From Sabellastarte sp. h YS-2021 (Eukaryota > Annelida > Polychaeta > Sabellida > Sabellidae), in assembly GCA_964017235.1 (NCBI GenBank), contig OZ024936.1:49713028-49777027 (forward strand): a stretch of 64,000 bases of DNA, given 5' to 3'. This document shows, piece after piece, positions 41,101 through 53,100 of this stretch (positions are counted from its first letter, which is position 1; every line of letters begins with the position of its first letter). The position numbers and the translations under genes are program-made. The notes below the pieces were generated by a model, which worked only from the letters and a program-made list of their open reading frames with translations, was not told the origin of the DNA and did no database searches.

Positions 41101-44100
41101 ATATATCTGCAAATTATCAGGTACATTAAGTGGTAATGGATTCACATTAAGTCTCACTGTGAGTGTACAAACAAGTACACCTGTATACACACATTTGTAA
41201 ATACATGTAACTGTCTGCATATACTATTGACATATACAGTATCGAATGCCTTATTAAGCTTCTGTTCATTGCTCAACCATGCTTTGGAGTTATTCTCCAC
41301 TGATTCTCCTGTCAAAATTACAGATGAAATAAACAAAAACGTATCACATATATCTTTTTAAAAAGATGTACCATTAATTAATTTCCTCCTCAAGTAGTAT
41401 ATTATATCCGTTTTATTTCACCTTTGAATCAAATTAAGCACATTTACCTGTTGAATTGACATCAATATATTCCCCTGTGTAAGTTAAACATTTAGAGGAA
41501 GTGTATGTTCACTCACAAAATGCCGGTAAAAGCCCTTATCAAGTTATAAATAATAAAACTTTGTCTCCTGTACTTGTCATTTTAGTCATTGCTAGAAATA
41601 CTGAGGCCCTGTGTGGTGAATATATATGCCATATATATCACCCCCACATGTACATATCCATACATGTTGCAGTTTATCAAATCATTTTATTGACCACTAT
41701 ATAATAATACTCTGCATATTAAATACCCAAAGTCCATGATTTGTAATTATGGTCTTATACACCATAGAAAGAGTTTGTGTTATCAGAAGTGTGTTGTAAA
41801 TACATGTACCCATTCATAAAAAATTTGTGACTTCAGACTCAATACAGCGGACAGGTGATAGTGTTTACTTTGTGACATCATAGCTTGTCTGTAAATTTCC
41901 TGTTTCAAACAGGTATAGACTTAACTGTTTATGTTTAAATTGGGAGATGGAGAAAAGCCCTCAACTAAAAAGTCTTGAGCAGAAAATCTGTTAGGAAAAA
42001 ACATCCTCAAATTGCATCTCTAGAGAAGAGACTTCAGCCATTTTTTGGAGCCTATGGATAAAAAGTCCCCAATTAGGTGTGCACTCTTCTGGGGGAACTT
42101 TTCTCCACAAAAACTGGCTGATGACTTTTATCCTCAGATGTGATCGGAGGTCTTTTCTCATGGATTCATTAGGACATCCGATTAAATCTGATGTCCTTAA
42201 GGTTTTGTCAGAATTTTTTTTTCTCCTTTTTTCCCTTCAATATCTACTTTTCCTCATTAAGCCAAACGGCTCAAGGTATCATCTTCAGGTTTTCTGCTTT
42301 TGTTTCAAGGTTAAGGGGGACAATTCCTGAAAAAAAAATTACATCCACCACCTTGTTTCCAAGATGGCCGCCACCCATTTTTAAAACTTGTCTGCACTCT
42401 TAAGTCCAGATTGCTTTGACCAATTGTCTTCAAAATTTGAACAGTCATTGATATTACTCATGGGAGGAAGCCTATTCATTTTGGGAAAAATTGATTTAAA
42501 ACATGGCTGCCAGAGGCGATTTTGCAAAATGCAACTTTACAGATGCGATGCTAAGTACTACAAGGCTTGATTTAAATGTCTCAGAAATCTTCCCATTTTG
42601 TTTCTCCGACATGTTTCATCTCATATAGAACATTTTTTGCCATTTTAAAAATATGACTGTTCTAATAATTAGAAATGACTTTTCTGCTTATCTCTGGAGG
42701 ATGCCCCAAGGCCTGCAGGCTTTTTCCTTGAGATATTATTATTATTATTGGTGTGTATATATTTTGCAGTTTGGTTTGAGCCGACAGACCTGCGCCTGAT
42801 CACCAAGATCTTTGAGAGCAGTGCATGGCAGAAACTTACCTACATCTCACCAAACCTGAATGAACTCAGGATCCTCAATGCCAAGCTCAAAGAATTGGCT
42901 CATTGTAAGTAACTTAATCTTTTCAGTGCTAAACTTAAAGGATTTGCTCATTGTTAGTTACTTCATCTTAGTAAACTAAAATGAACTCAGGATTTTCAGT
43001 GCCAAGAGCTGCCTCACTGTTATTATTAAAATATACAAAATATAATAAAATTTGAAAGTGACTTGTTTATTATTTACTTACTGATCTTAACAAATGTTGT
43101 AGAAAAACTAAGATTAGTAGCAATAATCACTGATCAGACAATAGGAATAGAATCCTCATTGGCGATTGGGTGTCAGCAGTTCAGCACTATGGAAACTCTA
43201 GCTCCAGACTGTATATGTTCCAGTGAGTGGCTATGAGGTGCAAGGTGGCCTAGTGAATAGAGAGTTTGATAGGTAGATTGTTGGGCAGACATTTGGCCGG
43301 CGGATGTTTGGCCGGTGGACATTTGGCCGGCAGATGTTTGGCTGGTGGATATTTGGCCGGCGGATGTTTGGCTGGTGGACGTTTGGCCGGTGACTTTTAT
43401 ATATGTTATTTATTTATGTTATTATCTTGCTTTATTATTTGGCCCAAATGAAAAAAAAAACTTTTGTCCATATAGCAAAAGGAGTTTAAAATGTCATTTT
43501 TAAAAAATATCCTGGATTCATCTAATGATAGGCTGCCACCACTGTGTGGGTTCCACTCCTACTTACAAACCCAATATTTTTTAACATCCAGGGACTACTA
43601 ACTACAACTCATGAATAGTCATTAAAGCCTTAATATGATTTTGACTTTGACAGTGAGTGACAATGAGCATGACAGTGTGGACGTGTCCACCGACGGACTG
43701 CCAGACTTTCTTGCTGAGGGTGTAGAACTTGTGCAGCCAGTATTGAAGATTGTGCCCAATGTCATGGTGACACTGGGGAAAAATGGAGTACTGATGTGCA
43801 GAAACTGTGATCATGACGAGACATTTCCCACAATTTGGAATCCATCAGAGGTAGTCATTCAGTTGACTGGGCAGGTCTTTTTTTAAAAAATCTCAACTCA
43901 GTCTGAAACTCAAACTCACTCACAGTCTCAAACTCAGTCCTACATAAGTACAAACTCAAATTTAACATTCCCAGGTGAAGTCCTACCATAGAAGTATATT
44001 CTCAAATTATAAACATGATCATACAAAATCAATTCAGCCATAACCCCGAACATTTGAGAGCATATTCAATGATTTTGAGCCTATGTTTTTACTTACTTAA

Positions 44101-47100
44101 GAATGGGCATTACATTTGAGTTTGAGTTTAAACTCAAATTTGAGTTTTAGTTTGACTTTGTATTGAAAGTTAGGGTTTAACGCCTAAATTATAGGGACAC
44201 TATTTGAGTTTCAGATGAGTTTGGAATTTTGGTGAATACCAACGGGGATTTAGACTTTTCACCAAGTCCTTTTTGTCTTTTGTGTAATATATGGGTACTG
44301 TATGACTTTTGTTTTTTCAGAGACAATCCCCCTCCCTTACTCCAGAATGCTTGCAATATATTGAACGCCTGTAAGTTTCCAAGCTAAATTTAACTGTTTA
44401 GGTTACTATAATGGATACAAATACAAAGACTTGGAGCAAGTCTTGTATGGATGTCACTTGCCAAATACATTTAGGAAACACTAGTACTGCTGAGGCCCTG
44501 GATTCATGTTAGTAGTATTGGGATCAATATGTAATTTCAATATGAATATCATATTGTAATATAACTTTGCATATTGATCAATATTGAAATATCAGTTCAC
44601 ACTCTGTTAAAATGCATCGTGTGACAGCTGCTAGTGCTTCATGTATCAAAACATATAGAGTAAGAAATCTAAAATTCGCCAGGAATCTAAAATTCGCCAC
44701 CTCTAAAACCTTAGTTAATTTTATGAAGAAAATGATGTTTTTGTCCAAAAATTGGTATTTTTCATTTCAAAAAGCCTTAATTTACTATACAGTCAACAAA
44801 TCTCACCACAATTCATTTATTTTATTAGTATTTTCACATGTGGAAAATTTCAGATATGTGGCGAATTTTAGATTTCTTACTCTACAAGAAATTTAAGAAA
44901 AATCATTAATTTAATACAAGTCTGCTGTGAAAGTAATTATGTTCCTTTGGAAATCTTAAAATAAATGTTACAACTTATGAATATTGTTGATTATCAAAAT
45001 GCAAAATAGCTGAAAAATATACAATAATATTTGGGAAAAGACTGCCTAGAAGTACTCCTCCTTGTCTCAGACTTTTCTAAGAAGAATGAGTTATTTTTTT
45101 GTAATGAAACTTATTGAAATAAGAAAAAAATTATCAGAATAAGAATGTATAAAATTTTGAGAAGACTTTTTTAAAGGTTATAATGACAAAGTGGATACAA
45201 TAGCTTTTTGGAAAGTATGTAGCATAATCATTTCACTGTTGACTATCCAGAGGTATTCTATAAAAATTCAAGATTTTTTGATGAAATTCAAAGAATAAGG
45301 GAATATAGACCAGAAAAGTGACAAAATGTCATATCCTTGCTGAATATTTATGCTGCAAGAAGTTTTCCCACTTTAGTCTAATTCCATTTAGTTTAGTCCA
45401 CTGCTACAAAGTCTATTTTATTCTGTTCTGGACTTCTACAGCATTTAATCTCTGCATTTAAGCAGCGAGTCTGGAGGTGCAAACCAATTCAGTGTTTTAA
45501 ACACATCCTTGTATTATTCTTGTATTTGACAGAACTCTAGTCTGAGTCTGGTGCATTACCCTGTGAGAAAGTCTGGCCAAGGACTGGCCTCAATTATAAG
45601 TGTGTCCGGAGCAGGGGACTGGTATGTACTATATTATATAATTACAATAATCGAATCATTTGTATAATGCAGAATTGATGAACATCCTTTTATGCAGCTG
45701 GAATAAAAAAAGGACAGTCGTTAAACATAGCAAAGTCGTAACCCAGTACATACCTTCCAGGGGAGGGTAACTTAACGGTGTTAGGTAAGCTAGTCTAATC
45801 AGACAAGTCTCAAGTTGGAAATATTCATAGCAAATTTGGAATTTCTACTCCAACAAAACAAAAAGGCGAAAAACTGTTCACAACACTATTACACAATAAA
45901 ATGGTATCTCTTACTGTATTACTGGTCTGAGTTGTGTTTGAATGGGTCTGTTATTCTATTTAATTTGTTAATTTTATAGCGCTTAATCTCTGTACGGAGG
46001 CGGACTCAAAGGAAAATTTCGTAAATTCTTTGCGAGAGTCACAACCACAGAAACACCAGCAAGGTAAAAAAATATGGCAAGAATTACTCGATAAGTAGAC
46101 ATTGGGCAGTCATTGGGTTTAATCTTAATTTATTAGAGTTATATTTGGCATATAATAATTGGATTTCACCTCTGTGATCATAGGATTGAATCTAGCTCAG
46201 TGACATGTGGAATTCTCTGACAGAGGACCTTTCCTCAGTATGATCAGATATCAGGTATCCATGTGCTTAATCTCTGAACCAGTGGATTCTAAGGTACACC
46301 ATCCAAATCATAATGCACAAATCATAAAGTCTTAAAAGATATTCAGGTTGTCACCAAGGGGACCATCAGTGTTTGGTAGTTATAAAACCTAGGGAGGGAA
46401 AGATTTCTCAAACAGTTTTAAGTCACCTTTTGAATCATGATCATGTTTGTGATGTAAATCCCCAGCTTCAGTTTAGCCCTAGCTAAGATCAGAAATTTCT
46501 TGTGAAATCCTCTTGTAAAAGCCCTTGTAAATTTTGGACATTATAGGTATGATTGGTGTTTGGTGTGGGAAGTATAAGTTGTGTTTATGTCATATTTTCA
46601 CAAAAAGGACATTATAATTAATGCCCCGTTCTCATATACACGTTTTCAATAGGCGGCAAATGACGGTTATAAAGTCATCTCCAACCTTCCTAATATCTTC
46701 TTTCAATCTTGTACTTCTGCCCTCTACCTTTACCTACCTTCCCTGCATTTGTCTTTGCCATGGAAATTTTTATTTCAAAACGTTTGTCTAGTTATTGTAT
46801 CCACCGGAGGCATCCGGTGGATACTTTGGTTTAGCGTTCGCTACGCCGCCACCACGCATAGAGAGATTTTCGGCATTAACCCTATCAGAGGAAAACTACA
46901 CCAGGTAGGTTCACCAAATTTGCAGGATATCTTCATTGTGGGGTAAGCTTCTCTGGGACTGAAATTAGCCTCATTGCAAAAAACAAGATGGCTGCCACGG
47001 ACATTTCTTTAAAAATTATCTACATTTTTCTACTGGCTGTTTCTCATAGGTAGAAGGTTCAATCTCTTCAAAGGTGATATGTATAACAGATATACATATC

Positions 47101-50100
47101 CTCTACAACCTTGCACACATTTGACCTTGAAGCTCGTAATTTAAGGTCATCCAGGGAGTGAAAAAAGTACCCAACATACCAGACTTTAAAAGTGCCTATA
47201 TCTCCCTTATTATTGGTCCTAGAGGTTTGCAGTGTGAAACCAACCTATAGGAAATCATGTGCTGGGAATCTTTTGATGTCAGATTTGACCTTGGACCCCT
47301 CCTTCAAGGTCAAATGAGGATAGCCAAACTTAAAAGTGCTTATAACTCGCTTATTATTGGTCCTAGAGTTTTGGGATGGTAAACCAACCTGTAGGAAATC
47401 ATGGGCTGGGAATCTTTTGATGTGTTCAGATTTCAGAATCTTTTGAATCTTGATGTGTTCACAATCTTTTCATGTGGTCAGATGTGACATTGTGCCTCTC
47501 CTTCAACATTAAATGAGGACGGTCAAACCTAAAAGTGCTTCTAACTCGCTTATTATTGATCCTAGAGGTTTGCAATGTGAAACCAATTCGGCTTTGGTGA
47601 GTTGTCTTTCCTGTGGATACAAATTTGCATTGGTTCTCTGATGCGTAGGACTAGTTGAAAATCGTTTCTGACTGCCAAACTTTGTTATATGTTTCCGAGA
47701 TCAAGGTTGTCCCTTTCCATGAATTTCTGCAGCGATTCAACCTTACACTACCACCAAGATGAAAAGGGGGCTTAAGGTATAGGCAGAAAAATTCTCCAAA
47801 ATTTTGCAATAGTTTAAAGAAATAGTTTATACATGTCACAATTTTGGTTGCAAATATCCCACAATTCAAACTCTTAAGCTTTGGCTTCTGTTGCCTAATG
47901 GTTAGGGTGTCAGAGTTAAGCACACAAGGTGTTGGGTTTTATCCTGTCCAAGGTCATGGAGATTGTACACCAGCAGTTAAAATAGGTGGTTACCTTGTAT
48001 TTAAGGTTGCTTGATCCCACAGAAATAGGAAATAAGCATTGATCAAATTGAGAACTAGGCCTGAAGAATGACTTCACCCTTACCTTTCCTTTAAGCCTCT
48101 CTTACATCCCATCGTACATGTATATGCATGTAAGTGTGCCACGAAAATTGTTGAAAAATATGGGTATATCCTGGTAGTGAGGAAACAGAGATTTCCATGT
48201 GCAAACAAGCTGCATTCCCCCAACAAGAGTGTCACTACTTGAATACCCAAGAACAGACTGCGACTAGCTACAGGCTTCACAGTGGGTTTACCTACATGCA
48301 AGACACACATGCATGTTTGATACGGCACATGCAAACCATGTAAGTAAATGGTTAGGACCTGCAACACTAGCCAGGAAAATGCACTTTCCCAAGCCTCCTG
48401 TAAGTTTCCCTTGAGACATGGATGTACTTATTGTCATACTGTGTGCACGCAGAGATTAATGTGCATGTCAATTAAAATTGCGGGCTCTCTGGGGCCTCGA
48501 AATTTTGTTATAAAATCACACGTGTAGCTTTAGTGTCCCTTGCAAATGAGCCCATTTTTTTCTCTGTAACCAGGACGTACATGCAGGTACGATGGGACAT
48601 AAGAGAGGCTTTACCCAGTGAATTTGACATTCCTTGTCAAATGTTGTATTTCTCATTTCCTAACATTACAGTCTGGCAGGGAGTATGCTGTGGCAGATCC
48701 TTCAGGGAAAACATCCATCAGAATGTATCACCACAGGTAACTTCTAACTGTGCAGTGGTATATTACTAAATTTATTCAATTTAGTCTTTTAGTCTTTTAT
48801 TTATTATATCCCCAGACGAAAGTCGGGGATATATTGGATTCAGGTCCGTCGCGCCGCCGCCGCCGTAGAAATTTCCTTGTGGACGCAAACTTGGTACACA
48901 TGTTAAGGGTGCCCAAAGGAAGATCCCTATTTTAAGGTGACCTTAAACTCCCAGTAAAAAAGAACTTATGGCCACCTTAAGGTCAGAAATTGGACTTTTG
49001 GCCACTTAGAGCCCTGTAGGTCACAAACTATGATGCTCGGCTGGCTGAAATTTTACCTGACAACACATTAATATGTTCTTAGTACATGTGCCGAAAATCA
49101 CGACTTTAAGTTGAGGAGAAAATTGTGTTTGAGGCCCATAAATACCCCCACTTAGGGATTTTTTGCTATACTTTTCACATATTTTGCCCTGTAATTTGGA
49201 AGTGGTAATTCTGATGAGTCTCAAACTGCGCTAGGTATAACTTTGATATGTAATCCTTGTCTGTAGAAAATTTTAGGGCTGTAGGTTTACCCAAAGGGGT
49301 CGACTTAAGGTCTCAAAAGTGCCCACAGAGACCCAATTTATGCACTTTTTGCCACTTTCAAGCACTGTAGCTTTCAAACTATGTCTCTCATCTAAGTTAA
49401 ATATCATCTGGGAATATATCTATGTGTTTTCTTATATGTGCCCCAACATTTAGGCCTTTAATAGACAGTTAACCTGTGTATCAGGACCATAAACACCCAC
49501 CCGAGTGACCCTTATAAGACATTTTTCACATCTTTTCCCCTGTAACTTGGAAATGGTAAGTCTGAGAAGTTTCAAACTGTATTAGATATATATTCTGTGT
49601 GTAATCTTAGTATGTAACAGATTTTAAGTCTGAAGCTTTAATTTTGAAGGTCAAATTGAGGTCTCTAAAAGGCTCCCAAAGACCCAATATTTGGACTTTT
49701 TGCTACTTTTAAGCCCTGTGACTGTCAAACTATGTGACTGATAGAGCTCAAATCCTATCTGGGAAGATATTAGTATGTTATTTTTATATGTGCCAAAAAT
49801 TAAGGCTTTAAGAAGACATTTAACCTGTGTATGAGGACCATAAATCCCCACCCGAGTGACCATTTTTAGACATTTTTCACATATTTTTCCCTGTAACTTG
49901 GAAATGGTAAGTCTAAGAAGTTTCAAACTGTATTAGATGTATATTCTATGTGTAATCTTAGTATGTGACAAATTTTAAGTCTGAAGCTTTAATTTGAAGG
50001 CCACATTTAGGTCTCTAGAAGGCCCCATAAAGACCCAGTATTTGGACTTTTTGCCAATTTTAAGGCCTGTGACTGTTAAACTATGTGACTGATAGAGCTG

Positions 50101-53100
50101 AAATCTCATCTGGGAATACATTATTATGTTCTTTTTACATGTGCCAAAAATCAAGGCTTCAAGTAGACATTTAACCTGTGTATGAGGACCTTAAACACCC
50201 ACCTGAGTGACCCTTTTAAGACATTTTTCACATATTTTGCTCTGTAACTTGGAAATGGTAAGTCTGAGAAGTTTCAAACTTTATTAGATACATATTCTAT
50301 GTGTAATCTTAGTATGTAACAAATTTTAAGTCTGAAGCTTTAATTTGAAAGCCACATCGAGATCTCTAAAAGGCCCACAGAGACCCAATATTTGGACTTT
50401 TTACCACCTTTAAGCCCTGTGACTGTTAAACTATGTGATTGATGGAGCTGAAATCCCATCTGGGAATGCATTATTATGTCCTTTTTACATATGCCGAAAA
50501 TCAAGGTTTTTAGTAGACATTTAACCTGTGTATGAGGGCCATAGACACTCGCCCAAGTGCCTTTTTTGACATTTTTTCTGTATTTTGCCCTGTTATTTGG
50601 AAATTCTTAGTGTGACAAGTCTTAAACTGTATTATATATAATTTTTGTTTGTTATGTATGTCCCCCCAAAAGTTTCAGATCTGTAGTTTAATTGCTAAGG
50701 TCTCTTTAACAATTGTAAAATGCCCACAGAAACCCAATTTATGGACATTATGCCACTTTAAAGCCCAGTAACTGTCAAACTATGTGGGTTATAGAGCTGA
50801 AATCTTTTAATTTTTAAAAGGAAATGCCTGTCTATTTAAATTTTGAATATTAATAATGTTATGGCTATCTTAGTCTTTTAAGAACTTATTTTTGTGTGTT
50901 ATACCTCTGCTTGCTGAGTTTTTAACTTTTTAAAATGAAACTGGTTAAACATATTCAAGTAGACAAAATGGACACTTTAAGTGACCTTTAAGTCCCAATA
51001 TTAATGAAATTATATCCTTATGTAGTAAAACTAGGGGATTTTTAACCCTCAACTAGCCCAGTTTTATTCAACTTGCCTCAGTTAATTTTGACACAGCTCC
51101 TACAGTTATGAACTCATTTCAGTTGATAATCACATACTTAAAATTCTCAATTCTTTTTGTATTTGAGTACCCCTTTTATATAGATTGTTTGTTTACCATT
51201 TATGCTGTAGCATTCCATCTCTTTGTAGTCCCAACCCACATCCCCCACCCGGATTCCCCCCACCCACCTCTGGGACCTCCAGCTATATTGAGTGACACTA
51301 AATAAACAAAGGTATTTAATGATATCAGATGAGAAACAAAGAACTCAATGGGGTTGCAGATCTTGTGTAATAGTGAGAGAGGTGTGGAGAAGGGGAGAGG
51401 GGTGGGGGTGGGAGGTGGTGGGCTTCATTACATATAACACAAAGGGGAGTCAGAACTGAGATTGTGTCACATATTTAGGTTGCATATATATGGACCACAT
51501 ATATAGGTATAGAGGAAATGAATAACTGAAAACAATTTGCAAATTCTAAAAATAATATAATAAAATAATAATATAAATAATTTTTTTTTAAATAATATTT
51601 TATTTATAAATATAGAAACAGATATAGAAACAGATATGCGCTTTTGGGATTATGAATTTTAGAATGGACATTGAATCATCAATCATTTAAATACTTTGAA
51701 GGAAGATTGAAAAGTATGATGAGTTGAGTTAAAAATAATATTTTATTTGTCAACAAATATAGAAACAGATATGCTCTTTTGGGATTATTATTTTAGAATG
51801 GACATTCAATCATCAATCATTTAAATACTTTGAAAATAGGTTTAGAGTTATCATTGCAGGAAGATTGAAAATATAATTTGACTTATGTATTCGGCGTCTG
51901 GGGATACACCATCTTCCTTGGGAAGATATAAACAGAGTAGATTGATGTGCTGAAGTTCATATTATAATGGGTAATTATGTTTTAAAAAATTCCCGATCAA
52001 AACCTGTGGCGTGAGTGATGACCTGTCTGGGGATATGTTGGCGCCGAGTTGGCCCAATCTAGTTTATCTATGTGAAATATTTTATGAATTTAGCATACAC
52101 AGCTAACTTAAATACACAGTAAAGTGTATCTAAATGTATTTATTTCTTTCACTTAATTCTGTTTATTGCTCTAAATTTGTTGGAGTTTATTTGTAATTAT
52201 TGTATGTAAAAGTAATAATAAACATAATGTGCAAATATGTGGAAGAGAAAAAAAAGATCATCAGGAAAAAACTCTCTTGTCTTAAAATGAAAAAAAATAA
52301 AGCGTAATTGAGCAGACCTTTAAATCAGTCACTAAAGTCTGATCTTCTGTGGTAACCTTCGATCCTCAAATTTTATCACAGTGGTGCCATAATGTGCTCA
52401 TAAGTCAGCTGTTTGTTTTATGCCACACATATATCATAATGTACCCATGGAAGTTTTCATTTATCACTGCAGTTTTAGGTCCTGTCATTGACCTGTACTT
52501 GCATTTTTATCTCCCGCCTTTGTCCGAAGGCCGTGGTCAGGAGATTATAAAACGCCTTCTGAGTGCGTCCGTCCATCCGTCTGTTTTCTTGTTTTTACAT
52601 AAACCTGAATATCTTATTCATTTATAAATATACCTTCACCAAGTTTGCAGAGAATGTTAATGGCTATGAAAACCTGTCTGTGCTAATTTTTAGTCTCATT
52701 TTGAAAAACAAAATGGCCGCCATAGCTAATTGTTTGAAAATCATAAAGGTCCTCTAAATCTTGAAATATTCCAGCTAGCTTTATCAAATTTGCACAAAAG
52801 CTATATGGCTGGAAAAGCTAGCCCGATAGTAATTTTGGACAAGTTAAAAAAAAAAAATGGCCGCCATTTCACATGTTTAATGTTATCCTATTAAAAAGGC
52901 CTTATATCTCTCCTAATATTGCTCCTATAGGTTCGGAATGTGAAAACAACTTGTGGGAAGTCATGGCCTGGGATTCTTTTCCAGGTGTTGAATTTGACCT
53001 TTGACCCCTGCTTCAAGGTTAAATGGGGTCGTCACACTAAAACATCCTTATTTCTCTCTTATTGTATCCCCGGACGAAAGTCGGGGATACTTAGGATTCA

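Noticed and set aside
43266..43503. Repetitive open frames across the 15-bp minisatellite
   Set aside because: The period is a multiple of three, so open frames arise automatically; no splice or start context.
45522..45535. TTTGACAG as the acceptor for kinase exon 8
   Set aside because: Gives an in-frame TGA; the ACTCTAG acceptor a few bases later keeps the frame and restores signature 2.
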